Source: Salinirubellus salinus (GTDB taxonomy: Archaea; Halobacteriota; Halobacteria; Halobacteriales; Haloarculaceae). Taken from it: DNA of 64,000 nucleotides. Below, in pieces: positions 43,008 to 51,528 of the stretch. Positions within the stretch are counted from its first letter, which is position 1, and the number at the start of each line of letters is the position of its first letter. The position numbers and the translations under genes are program-made. The notes beneath the pieces were generated by a model. That model was not told the DNA's origin, ran no database searches, and was given only the letters and a program-made list of their open reading frames with translations. The stretch lies in the NCBI RefSeq assembly GCF_025231485.1, contig NZ_CP104003.1:4045960-4109959 (forward strand), written 5' to 3'.

Positions 43008-45971
43008 TCAGGCCCGTGTCTCGCTCGGCTCCCCGTACAGCACCGGCGGCGTCCGGCTCGGCGTCACCGCCAGTCGGTCCAGCCGCGTGTCGTCCTCGCG
43101 GAAGGCGACGGTCAGTGTGTGGTCCCCCCCGAGCGAGAAGGCGCGTGGCTCGCCGCCGTCGTCCTCCACCGCCTCCCACGCCCAGCCACGGCGGGTCCGC
43201 AACCCGTCCCAGCGAATCCACTCGCCGTCGTCCACCCGGAACCAGAAGGAGTCGGCGTCACCGGCGGGTGCCCGGACCCGGCCGAAGACGTGGTACTCGC
43301 CCTCGGGGACCGAGAACTCGTGGACGAGGTGGCCCTCGCGCGGGGGTTCGTCTGTGGACTCCACGCCGTCGGTGGTGAGGTAGGCGCCGCCCGACGCGCT
43401 CTCGCTCTCCTCTCGGACCCACGGCGACCCGTACTCACCCGCCTCGGCTTCGAGCCAGACGGTCCGCTCGGCCGACGCCTCGCTCCCCAGCCACCCCGCC
43501 GTCACCCGGTCGTCCGCGACGGCCGAGTCGGGAACGGGACGACCCTTCACCGCGAAGCCGAAGCGGTCGTAGAGCTCGCGGTTCGACAGACCGACCACGT
43601 CACTCGCGTCGGCCCCCTCGCCGACCAGTTCGTCGATGCGGCCGTGGTCGCCGAGTTCGTCGAACGCCGAGCGGTCGGGGACCGGGACGTGGTCGGGCGC
43701 CTGTTCCGCGTAGAACACCTCGCGGCCGTCGAGCACGAGGGTCTCGTCGGGGTCGAACAGTTCGCGCGGGCCGATGTCGTCGAACTCGTTCAGGCTGGCG
43801 ACGAGGTGCCCGCGCGGTTCGGGCCGGCGCTCGTCCGAGTCCTCGACCGGCTCGCCCGCGGGGTCGTCCACCTCGCCGCGCTCGAAGGTCACGTCCCGGA
43901 GCCGTACCCGCCGGGTCGGGTGGTGATGGCCGTCCTCGACGACGAGGTTCCGGCGGTTGGCGAGGCGGGTCCGCTCGACGTTCGTCACGCCGCGGACCAT
44001 CGCGTTGACGCCGCGTTCGAACCCCTCGACGTCGCCCCCCTCGATGGAGACGTGGAACGGGTACGGGACGTTGCGGTTGAACCCGACGCCGTCGCGGCCC
44101 CGGCCGGAGACGAGACGGGCGTCCACGACGCGGACGTTGTGGCTGTAGCGCATCGTGATGCCGGCGTTGCCGCCCCGGCGGTTGCCCCGGTCGGGGTCGA
44201 CCTCCTTGCCCCAGTGGGTGACGAACGGGCCGATGTCGTGGGCGGTGAACCCCTGGATTCGAGACCACTCGCCGAGGCGGGTGTGACCCCAGCCGAACTG
44301 GTGCCGAGAGACGTCGAGGCCGCCACCCGAGGCGAACGCGGTGTTGTTCTGGAACGACTTCAGGTTCAGGTAGGCCGAGGAGACGTGGCCGTTCGTGACG
44401 TGGTCGGACTCCTTCAGCGGCTCGCGGCCCTCGACGAGCGAGACGGGGAAGTTCGGCACCGTCCCGCGCCGGTCGTCGATCTCCTCGCCGGGGCGGAGTT
44501 CCCAGTCGACGAGCGGCCGGTTCCAGTAGACGAACCCGTAGTAGCGGTGGCCGGCGGCGACGTTCCCCTCCACGGCGACGCGGGGCCCCTGGAACCAGAA
44601 ACCGTGGCCGCCGTGGCCGAAGTCGTCGACCTTCCCCGGTCGCTCCTCGCCGGTCCGGAACCGCCGACTGTCGAGGAACTCGCCCGAGCCCTCGGACCGG
44701 AGCGCGAAGTTCCGGCGGAACGAGCCACGCTCGTCGCCCGCTTCGGCGACGAAGCCGCTGCCGACGACCCGGTAGCTCACGCAGTCGACGACGTCGGCGT
44801 GGCTGTGGTGGTTGACGTAGCCCCACCCGGGCGAGCCCCAGACGCAACACCCCTCCACGCGGTGCGCGGCGGCCTCGATGCCGGTGATGTGGAAGTGGAG
44901 CGCGTACCGGGCCTTGACGTTCGGGTGCTCCTCGGCGTCCTCCGGGGGGACGCCGTGGATGGGGTCGGTGAACGGGCGGGTCTTGTCGGTCCGTCCGAGG
45001 TCGTAGACGCCGGTGTAGCGGAGGGTGTTGCCCGGCGCCATGAACATCAGGTGTCCGCGGCGTTTCGTCTCGGCGGATTCGGACTCGAAGCGGACGTTCC
45101 GGTCGAGCGCCAGCGCGTAGGCGTCGAGGTCGTCGGCCGCCGGGACGTGGTCGTGTTCGAGTCGTCGGTCGAGGTGGACCGTGGTCCCGTCGACGCGCCG
45201 GACGAGTACCTCCTCGTCCTCGTTCGCCTCCGGGTTCGTCCCCGGGACGACGAGTCGGTCGCCCGGGCCCCAGTCGGTCGGGGCCTCCGGGAGCGAGAGG
45301 GTCGAGTCGCCGCGCTCGGGGTGGCTCGCCAGCCGGGTCCACGAGGTGGTCTCGGCGCCGTAGGACTCGACCACGCCCATCGCCAGCAGCCCTCGGCTCA
45401 GCCGGTTCGGGTCAGAGCCGGTGTCGAGCGGCCCGTTGTCGAGGAAGGTGACGCCCGCGGCGCGGTCCGAGCGGACGGGCCGGTTCTCCCGGCCGATACG
45501 CAGGAGACTGCCGGGCGTCGTCACCACCGTCTCGGCCCCGAGGTGGGTGTCGGCGTCCGGCGCGAACTGGAGGACCCCGTCGACCCGGACCCAGTCGAGC
45601 CGGGCCGTCTCGCGGTGGTCGAGGGTCACCGTCACGCCGTCCTCGACGACGACGCGGGCGCCGTCCTCCGGCACGTCGCCGTCCCACGTCCCGCCCGCGG
45701 CCCACCGGCCCGAACTGGTCGCGCGGTGGGTCGCCTCGGCGTCGGGGACGAGCGCCAGCACGTCCTCGTTCGGGGTGACCGGGACCGGCCGCTCCGTCGA
45801 GTCGGCCCCGCCGCCGGCCAGCGAGGTGAGCGCCCCGGCCACCTCCTCCCCCCGTGCGACACCCGCCCCCACGGCGGCCGCACCGAGCAACCCCAGCACG
45901 CGCCGCCGGTTCGTGCGCTGGCCGTCGTCGTCCGGGCGGTCACCGTCGTCTGGGGGGTGCGCGTCGGTCAT
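43008..45971 (-). CDS. Secreted G8-domain right-handed beta-helix protein (CEMIP-like) with C-terminal carbohydrate-binding module
   Basis: 987 residues. A Tat-type signal (NRRRVLGLLGAAAVGAGVA) is followed by a G8 domain at about 80-170 (GRWAAGGTWDGDVPEDGARV with conserved glycines, and VTTPGSLLRIG). A long parallel beta-helix (about 250-720) is rich in His/Asn-turn repeats such as ALHFHITGIEAAAHRVEGCC. A beta-sandwich resembling CBM6/35 lies at about 835-980 (WLEAEAGEYGSPWVREESES). G8 proteins include CEMIP and TMEM2, which act on hyaluronan. It probably binds or cleaves an extracellular polysaccharide. A start at 45995 (GTG) is possible. Confidence 0.82.
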   Translation of the reverse strand: MTDAHPPDDGDRPDDDGQRTNRRRVLGLLGAAAVGAGVARGEEVAGALTSLAGGGADSTERPVPVTPNEDVLALVPDAEATHRATSSGRWAAGGTWDGDVPEDGARVVVEDGVTVTLDHRETARLDWVRVDGVLQFAPDADTHLGAETVVTTPGSLLRIGRENRPVRSDRAAGVTFLDNGPLDTGSDPNRLSRGLLAMGVVESYGAETTSWTRLASHPERGDSTLSLPEAPTDWGPGDRLVVPGTNPEANEDEEVLVRRVDGTTVHLDRRLEHDHVPAADDLDAYALALDRNVRFESESAETKRRGHLMFMAPGNTLRYTGVYDLGRTDKTRPFTDPIHGVPPEDAEEHPNVKARYALHFHITGIEAAAHRVEGCCVWGSPGWGYVNHHSHADVVDCVSYRVVGSGFVAEAGDERGSFRRNFALRSEGSGEFLDSRRFRTGEERPGKVDDFGHGGHGFWFQGPRVAVEGNVAAGHRYYGFVYWNRPLVDWELRPGEEIDDRRGTVPNFPVSLVEGREPLKESDHVTNGHVSSAYLNLKSFQNNTAFASGGGLDVSRHQFGWGHTRLGEWSRIQGFTAHDIGPFVTHWGKEVDPDRGNRRGGNAGITMRYSHNVRVVDARLVSGRGRDGVGFNRNVPYPFHVSIEGGDVEGFERGVNAMVRGVTNVERTRLANRRNLVVEDGHHHPTRRVRLRDVTFERGEVDDPAGEPVEDSDERRPEPRGHLVASLNEFDDIGPRELFDPDETLVLDGREVFYAEQAPDHVPVPDRSAFDELGDHGRIDELVGEGADASDVVGLSNRELYDRFGFAVKGRPVPDSAVADDRVTAGWLGSEASAERTVWLEAEAGEYGSPWVREESESASGGAYLTTDGVESTDEPPREGHLVHEFSVPEGEYHVFGRVRAPAGDADSFWFRVDDGEWIRWDGLRTRRGWAWEAVEDDGGEPRAFSLGGDHTLTVAFREDDTRLDRLAVTPSRTPPVLYGEPSETRA

Positions 45972-46033
45972 GGTGGTCTGACGCGGGGGTCGCACACCCC
46001 CACGCGGTCACCCTGTTCTCACGCCGAATTCGA

Positions 46034-46042
46034 CTTAAAAAA
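46034..46042 (-). promoter_or_regulatory. AT-rich promoter element of the G8 gene
   Basis: TTTTTTAAG on the minus strand, the strongest AT run in the 178-base divergent gap, about 65 bases before the ATG at 45971. It would give a 5' leader of about 35 bases. Confidence 0.4.
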
Positions 46043-46117
46043 CTGGGCGAACTCGGCTCTCGATTCTCGTGTCACGGCGCCGCTCGCCGCGGCTCGGGTG
46101 GGTGAGCGGGGCGCAGG

Positions 46118-46125
46118 CTTATACG
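46118..46125 (+). promoter_or_regulatory. TATA box for the 123-residue protein
   Basis: CTTATACG centred about 28 bases before the ATG at 46150. Confidence 0.45.
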
Positions 46126-46149
46126 AGTGTGTCACGTACTCACACGTCG

Positions 46150-46521
46150 ATGTCGCGCTCGTCGGAGGGAGAGACACGTGGCGTCCGCTACGGCACCGTC
46201 GTCGAGGACGGCGAGGTGTACGTCCAGACGGACGACGGTCTGCTCTGGGTGGCCGGGATGGACGACGTCGTCGCCGCGGTGGGCGGCCCGGCGTGGACCA
46301 TCTCGTACTCCGACTGGGAGCGCGAGCGCTACGACCTCGACACCTCCGACGAGGGACTGACGGTCTCCGTCGTCGACATGGCGGCGGCGATGGAACACGG
46401 CGGGCGGTTCGTGGAGACGCTGGCGGCGATGCCGGCGACGACGCGCGACGGCGACCTCTCGCCGCGGGCGGGGCTGTTCGTCGGGAAACTGCTGGAGAAC
46501 CTCCAGTCCGGCGTGGCCTGA
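46150..46521 (+). CDS. Conserved hypothetical protein, 123 residues
   Basis: ATG at 46150, set by CTTATACG about 28 bases upstream. The N-terminal half is beta-rich (GVRYGTVVEDGEVYVQTDDG, LLWVAGMDDVVAAVGG). The C-terminal half is helical (TVSVVDMAAAMEHGGRFVET, LFVGKLLENLQSG). It is acidic and soluble. No family recognised. It is convergent with the zinc-ribbon gene, whose stop codon begins 2 bases after this one ends. Confidence 0.68.
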   Translation: MSRSSEGETRGVRYGTVVEDGEVYVQTDDGLLWVAGMDDVVAAVGGPAWTISYSDWERERYDLDTSDEGLTVSVVDMAAAMEHGGRFVETLAAMPATTRDGDLSPRAGLFVGKLLENLQSGVA

Positions 46522-46522
46522 C

Positions 46523-46651
46523 TCAGGCCCGGAACTCCATCCTCGCGCCACAGCCCGGACACGTCGACGCGGGCGTGTTCGTCCGTCTCAGCGGCGGCAC
46601 GCTGAGTGGGAGCCGCCGTACCGCGCCACAGTTCGGACACTCGAATCGCAT
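46523..46651 (-). CDS. Small zinc-ribbon protein, 42 residues
   Basis: ATG at 46651, 42 residues. Two CxxC knuckles, MRFECPNCGAVRRLPL and ASTCPGCGARMEFRA, form a rubredoxin-like zinc ribbon. Tiny zinc-finger proteins of this size are common in haloarchaea and some affect growth or biofilm, but this one's role is unknown. It lies 46 bases after the OYE-like gene on the same strand and could be its last co-transcribed gene. Confidence 0.72.
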   Translation of the reverse strand: MRFECPNCGAVRRLPLSVPPLRRTNTPASTCPGCGARMEFRA

Positions 46652-46697
46652 GGGCACCGTACACTCCCGAGGGACGGAACCACTCGCTTGGCGGAGG

Positions 46698-48026
46698 CTA
46701 ATCCGTCGGTTCCGGCTCGGAGTCGGCCGGCGCGGTGTCGTACGCTCCCTCGCGTTCCAGTCGCATCCGCTCCCGCACGACCGACGGGGTCCGACACGTC
46801 CCCGGCAGGCCGGCGGCCTGCGGCACCACGCAGTTGTTGCAGGACTCGCAGACGGCCCGCGCGTCGCCCGTGAGGAGGCGGGCCGGCAGTCGCGGCTCGG
46901 CGTAGAACGGCCGGCCCACGCCGACGGCGTCACAGGCGTCGCCGAGCAGCGCGTCCATCTCCGCGCGTTCACGCAGGCCCCCGACGCAGAACACCGGCAC
47001 GTCCACGCGGTCGCGGACCACCCGACACAGGTCGGCGTTCCACGCCGGCTCGAAGCCGTGGCGCCGGGCGCTCAACTTGGCGAGCGCACGGACCGCGCGG
47101 AACCGGACCGGCCCGCCGAACGCCCGTTCGTACCGCGACGTGAGCGAGGCGTCGGCCCACGCGCGCTCTGGCACGGCCCCCTTGATTATCGAGGCGTCCC
47201 AGAACGGCGTCGTCCGTACGGGGACGAGGGCGTCGTAGCCTGCCGCCGCGAGTCGCTCGCAGGCCGCCACGCCCTCGTCCCAGTCGACGTGCGGGAGGAA
47301 CCGGGGGGCCTCGGTCTCGACCGGCACCTTCGTCACCACCGGGAGGTCGGTGTTCGCGCTGATCTCGTCGTGGACCACCTCGAAGAACCGCGCCCGGCCC
47401 GCGAGGTCGCCGCCGAACTCGTCGTCCCGGCGGTTGTACAGCGGCGACAGGAACTGGTGGAACAGGCTCGTGTTCGCGCCCGTGAGGTGGATTCCGTCGT
47501 AGCCCGCCGCCTCGGCCCACGCCGCTCGCTCGCCGAACTCGGCCGCGAGGGCGTACACCGCGTCGGTCGAGAGCACCTCGACGTCGAACGAGACGACGCC
47601 GACGGCGTCCAGCACCCGGAGGGGCCACGGCGGGCGCGAGACGGCCCGCTGGGTCAGGTCGGGGTGTGCGGCACGGTGTTCGTGGTGCCACACCTCGAAC
47701 GACCGGAGGCCGCCGTGCGCCAGCTGGCAGAAGATTCGCGCGCCCCGTTCGTGGACGGCGTCGGTGAGTCGCCGCATCGAGGCCACCCGGTCCGGGTCGT
47801 CGAAGCCGGTCATCCCCGGCGCGGCACAGCCCTCGTACCCCCGGACGGGCGTCGCACCCTGCATCACGAGGCCGGCGCCACTGGCCGCCGCCGGCTCGAG
47901 TTCCGCGACGAGCCGGTCGGCCGCCTCGGGTCCGTTGCCGGCGTGTTCGAGCAACGGCGCGCGGTAGAGGCGGTTGCGGAGGCGGAGCCCACCCACCTGC
48001 AGCGGGGCGTCGAGCGTGGGGGACAC
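46698..48026 (-). CDS. NADH:flavin oxidoreductase, old yellow enzyme family
   Basis: 442 residues from a GTG at 48026; CATTAT centred 27 bases upstream supports that start. The OYE barrel is recognisable by LRLRNRLYRAPLLEHAG, RIFCQLAHGGLRS, AEAAGYDGIHLTGANTSLFH, FLSPLYNRRDDEFGG and the FMN phosphate loop CDAVGVGRPFYAEP. Near the C-terminus CESCNNC plus a later Cys resembles the [4Fe-4S] ligand set of larger OYE-type reductases, but the second helical domain is missing, so cluster binding is uncertain. It reduces activated C=C bonds using NAD(P)H; substrate unknown. Confidence 0.88.
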   Translation of the reverse strand: MSPTLDAPLQVGGLRLRNRLYRAPLLEHAGNGPEAADRLVAELEPAAASGAGLVMQGATPVRGYEGCAAPGMTGFDDPDRVASMRRLTDAVHERGARIFCQLAHGGLRSFEVWHHEHRAAHPDLTQRAVSRPPWPLRVLDAVGVVSFDVEVLSTDAVYALAAEFGERAAWAEAAGYDGIHLTGANTSLFHQFLSPLYNRRDDEFGGDLAGRARFFEVVHDEISANTDLPVVTKVPVETEAPRFLPHVDWDEGVAACERLAAAGYDALVPVRTTPFWDASIIKGAVPERAWADASLTSRYERAFGGPVRFRAVRALAKLSARRHGFEPAWNADLCRVVRDRVDVPVFCVGGLRERAEMDALLGDACDAVGVGRPFYAEPRLPARLLTGDARAVCESCNNCVVPQAAGLPGTCRTPSVVRERMRLEREGAYDTAPADSEPEPTD

Positions 48027-48050
48027 GACACCCCCCGTAGCCCGCCCGCG

Positions 48051-48056
48051 ATAATG
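48051..48056 (-). promoter_or_regulatory. TATA box for the OYE-like gene
   Basis: CATTAT on the minus strand, centred 27 bases before the GTG at 48026; this decides the start. Confidence 0.5.
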
Positions 48057-48155
48057 AGTACCACGGGCGTGGTGAGAGCGACGCACGGCCGACGCCGGCG
48101 GGCCCGCGCCTACCGGAGGCCGAACGGCTTTGGCCCTGCCACCCGCCGTGTCGGT

Positions 48156-48955
48156 ATGTCCGAGACACACGCGCTCGACCTGTTCAGGCTCGATGGCGAC
48201 GTGGGCCTCGTCACCGGCGCGGCCAGCGGTATCGGCCGCGCGTTCGCCGAGGCGCTCGCGGAGGCCGGGGCCGACGTGACGCTGGCCGACGTGGACACCG
48301 AGGGCCTCGAGACGGTCGCTGGCGACCTGCGCGCCCGGACCGACGCCACCGTCCTCACCGCCGAGGCGGACGTGACCGACCCGGACGCCGTGGCCGCCGC
48401 GGTGGACGCCACCGTCGAGGAACTCGGCGGCCTGGACGTCGCGTTCGCCAACGCCGGCATCGGCCTGATGCACGGGTCGGTCGACTCCACCTCGCTCGAG
48501 GCGTGGGAGAAGGTCGTCGACGTGAACCAGAAGGGCGTCTTCCTCACGAACCGGGAGGCCGCGAAGGCGATGCGCGAGGACGGCGGCGGGAGCATCGTCA
48601 ACACCGCCTCGGTCCTCGGTCTCGTGGGGAGCGAGACGCCCGGACTGGGCGCCTACGTCGCCTCGAAGGGGCGGTCGTCCAGATGACCAAGCAGTTCGCC
48701 GCCGAACTGGGGCCCGACATCCGGGTGAACGCGGTGGCGCCGGGCTGGGTCCACACCGACATCGGCGGCGGGATGCTCCGCGAGGACGCGCCGGGGATGG
48801 AGCCGGTGCAGGAGCAGATGCGCCAGAAGACGCTGCTCGACCGCCTCGGGAAGCCGCAGGACCTCAAGGGCATCGCGGTGTTCCTCGCGAGCGAAGCGTC
48901 CTCGTACTGTACGGGGTGTGTCTACCCGGTCGACGGCGGGTGGACGGCTCTCTGA
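48156..48955 (+). pseudogene. Short-chain dehydrogenase/reductase (SDR), frameshifted as sequenced
   Basis: About 266 residues after repair: a classical SDR. The cofactor loop TGAASGIGRAFAEAL is at about 21-35. The Asp ending the second strand (ADVDTEGL) suggests NAD(H). NAGIG, the active-site Ser region SIVNTASVLG and YVASK (Tyr-x3-Lys) follow. The frame breaks directly after YVASKG at a four-G run (48668-48671); one more G continues AVVQMTKQFAAELGPDIRVN and a normal C-terminus ending VDGGWTAL. It is divergent from the OYE-like enzyme, so the two may share a substrate pathway. Confidence 0.87.
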
Positions 48956-48964
48956 GCTGGCCCG

Positions 48965-49843
48965 TTACAGCAGGTGCCGCTCCAGGAAGTCCGCCTCCCT
49001 CCCTGCCACCCGCTCGAACTGCTCGCCGGTGTAGACGTCGAAGTGGTCGCCGTCGAACCACAGCCGTTCCACGTCGGCCAGTCGCTCGACCGTCTGCTCC
49101 ACCGCGCTCCCCGGCACGAGCTGGTCCTCGCGCGCCGCCGCGACGAACGCCGGGCACTCCACGTCCGCGGCCGAGGAGACGGGCCGGTACAGCAGGAGCG
49201 GCAGGAGGAACCGCGCGGTCACCTTGTTCCACTCGGCCTCGTCCAGTTCGTCGGGGACCATCGAGCGGTAGCCCTCGTCGGAGCCGGGTGTGTTCATCGC
49301 CGCGAGCTCGCCCGGCTGTGCCACGGCCGGGACGTACCGCGGCTCACGGCCCAGCAGGCCCCTGACGGTGTCGTCGAGGCCGGCCTTCGTCGCCTCCAGC
49401 GCGAACCCGAGGCCACTCTGCTTCGTGATGTGGAGAAGGGTCCGCACGCCGTCGTAGAACGGCGTCTGGCCGACGTAGGCGTCCACGTCCTCGCGGGCGG
49501 CGGTGACGAGCGCGTGCCCGCCGGAGAACGAGGTGCCCCAGACGCCGAGTCGGTCGTAGCCGAGCGACCGGGCGTGGTCCACCGCCGCCTCCCAGTCGAC
49601 GACGTGGCGGAACGGGTCGACGTGGTTCCGCGGTTCGCCATCGCTGTCGCCGAAGGTACGGTAGTCGAACAGCAGGACGCCCAGTCCGCGCTCGGCGAAC
49701 GTCTCGGCGTAGGCGGGCAGTCGCATCCGGCGGGTCCCCGCGAACCCGTGGGCCATCACGACCACCGCGTCGTCGCCGGGGTAGTGCCACGCGGCGCACT
49801 CGGTTCCGGCGCTCTCGAACGTCGTGGGCGCTCGTTCGCTCAT
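48965..49843 (-). CDS. Alpha/beta hydrolase
   Basis: 292 residues. VVMAHGFAGTRRMRLPAYAE supplies the oxyanion-hole HG, GVLLFDYRTFGDSDGEPR is a hallmark loop, LGVWGTSFSGGHAL the nucleophile elbow (Ser) and WFDGDHFDVYTGEQFE the C-terminal catalytic His. It resembles the X-Pro dipeptidyl-peptidase-like/peptidase S15-related hydrolases with a helical cap at about 140-210. It is cytoplasmic; no signal. Substrate unknown. It is convergent with the SDR gene, 9 bases apart. Confidence 0.88.
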   Translation of the reverse strand: MSERAPTTFESAGTECAAWHYPGDDAVVVMAHGFAGTRRMRLPAYAETFAERGLGVLLFDYRTFGDSDGEPRNHVDPFRHVVDWEAAVDHARSLGYDRLGVWGTSFSGGHALVTAAREDVDAYVGQTPFYDGVRTLLHITKQSGLGFALEATKAGLDDTVRGLLGREPRYVPAVAQPGELAAMNTPGSDEGYRSMVPDELDEAEWNKVTARFLLPLLLYRPVSSAADVECPAFVAAAREDQLVPGSAVEQTVERLADVERLWFDGDHFDVYTGEQFERVAGREADFLERHLL

Positions 49844-49943
49844 ACCCGGCGTGTCGCTCGGGCGACGCTTAGTTCCACGGGCGGTCGACGACTCACCGGG
49901 GAGTGAGCAAAGCCTAAACAGCACGGCGTGCCTACCCACGGCA

Positions 49944-50893
49944 GTGAACCGCACCGTCGCGGCCGCCCTCGCCCTCCTCGCGGTGCTGTCGCTCGGGGCG
50001 GCCGCCGCCACCCTCGATACGGCCACGGCCGGCGGGAGCGGCGGGGCTGGCGGCGGCGACGCCGAGAGCGTCGGCTCCGGCGGCAGTTTCAGTTTCGGCG
50101 GCTACAACGTCTCTGACACGGACAGCGCCACCCCACCCCGCCTGCCACCCATCGTCGGCCAGTTGCTCGGGCTCGTCCTCCTGCTGTTCTTCGGCCTCGG
50201 CCTCGTCCAGTTCCTCCGCGAACACGGGGTCCGTGGCCCGCTCACCGTCGCGCTCGTCGGCGCCGTCCTGGTGGGTGGGCTGTGGCTCCTCCTGAACGGT
50301 CTCGGCGCCACCGACGGTCTGTTCCAGCAGGGACAGGGTGGGTTCGGGAGCGGTGGCTCGCCGGAACTCCCGGGTGGCGCCTCGCAGGGGCCGAGGACGC
50401 CTCCAGCCCGGTCACGGACCCACCGACGGTCCTGTTCGCGCTGTTCGGCGTCGTGCTGGTGGGTGCCGTCGCTCTCATCGCGCGCTCGACGGGCGACGAC
50501 CTCTCACAGCCCGACCCGGACGAGGAGTCGAGCGGCCCGACCGACGTGGCCGCCGTCGGCCGCGCGGCGGGCCGGGCGGCCGACCGTATCGAGGAGCGCG
50601 ACGGCTTCGACAACGAGGTGTACCGCGCGTGGGACGAGATGACCCGGCACCTCGACGTGGCGAACCCCGACGCCTCGACGCCGACCGAGTTCGCCGCCGC
50701 GGCCGTCGACGCCGGGATGGCCCGCGAGGACGTCGACGCCCTGACGGACGTGTTCGAGGCGGTCAGGTACGGCGCGGCCGACGCCACCGACGCCCGCGAG
50801 CGCGAGGCCGTCGAGGCCCTGCGCCGCATCGAGCGGGCCTACGCCGAGGCCGACGCTCCGGCCGCCGACCACGGGTCGGGTGAGGCGGCGTGA
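49944..50893 (+). pseudogene. DUF4129 domain membrane protein, frameshifted as sequenced
   Basis: About 316 residues after repair. A GTG start at 49944 opens a signal/TM segment (AAALALLAVLSLGAAAATLD). Two further helices are at about 72-92 and 100-120, a Gly/Ser linker, another helix (VLFALFGVVLVGAVALIA), then the DUF4129 domain (EVYRAWDEMTRHLDVANPDA, STPTEFAAAAVDAGMAREDV). The break is at 50387-50390 (GGGG); one more G links GASQG to AEDASSPVTD. DUF4129 is found with transglutaminase/DUF58/MoxR systems. It is the first of four overlapping genes. Confidence 0.82.
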
Positions 50894-51528
50894 ACCTCGG
50901 CCGCCTGTTCCTCGCCATGGGGGCGGCGGCGGCCACCGCCGGGTTGCTGATCGCGCTCCGGCCCTCGCTGGCCGGCGGGCTCGCCCCGACGTACGTGGTG
51001 GTGACCGCGGTGGGGGTGCTGGGACTGGTCCAGGGTGTCGGCGTGGCCTACGGCCGCCTGCGTGGCGAGCGCCGGGCGGCCGACCTCCCGGCCGTCGAGC
51101 GCCCACGGGCGTTCCCGACGCCGGGCGAGGGGTTCGACGCGGGACTGCGGGACCTGCCGCGGGTCTCGAGTGTGAAGGCCGACCGCGAGCGTGCGGTCGT
51201 CCGCGAACGCCTCCGGACCGCCGCGGTGGCCGTCCTCACGCGCTACGAGGGGTACGACCGCGACGACGCCGAGCGGGCGCTGGACCGCGGAACGTGGACC
51301 GACGACCCGCGGGCGGCGGCGTTCTTCGCGCCCGAGACGGCCGACACCGCGCTGACAGCTCGCATCCGTGACGCGGTGGCGGCCGAGCGCGCGTTCGTCC
51401 GCCGAGCGGGCGCCGTCGCGGCCGTCCTCGACGCGCGGGTGACCGAGGGGCGCCCGACGCGAGGTGACCGGGCGGGAGGGAGCGAGCGACCCGTACCGAC
51501 GAACGGACCGGCCGGGGTCGAGCGATGA
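50890..51528 (+). CDS. DUF7269-like membrane protein
   Basis: 212 residues. The GTG start overlaps the stop of the DUF4129 gene (GTGA). Two membrane helices at the N-terminus (FLAMGAAAATAGLLIALRPS and VVVTAVGVLGLVQGVGVAYG) are followed by an acidic cytoplasmic domain with DRERAVVRERLRTAAVAVLT and a disordered Arg/Gly/Pro C-terminus. It is the usual second gene of the haloarchaeal DUF58 cluster; the DUF number is from memory. Function unknown. Confidence 0.78.
   Translation: MNLGRLFLAMGAAAATAGLLIALRPSLAGGLAPTYVVVTAVGVLGLVQGVGVAYGRLRGERRAADLPAVERPRAFPTPGEGFDAGLRDLPRVSSVKADRERAVVRERLRTAAVAVLTRYEGYDRDDAERALDRGTWTDDPRAAAFFAPETADTALTARIRDAVAAERAFVRRAGAVAAVLDARVTEGRPTRGDRAGGSERPVPTNGPAGVER

Noticed and set aside
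42243-48686. A 2147-codon open frame on the plus strand
   Set aside because: It runs antisense through a Tat lipoprotein, the G8 protein and the OYE-like gene and then into the SDR. Long stop-free antisense frames are expected in such GC-rich DNA, and its translation is Arg/Val/Gly-rich with no domains until the SDR part.
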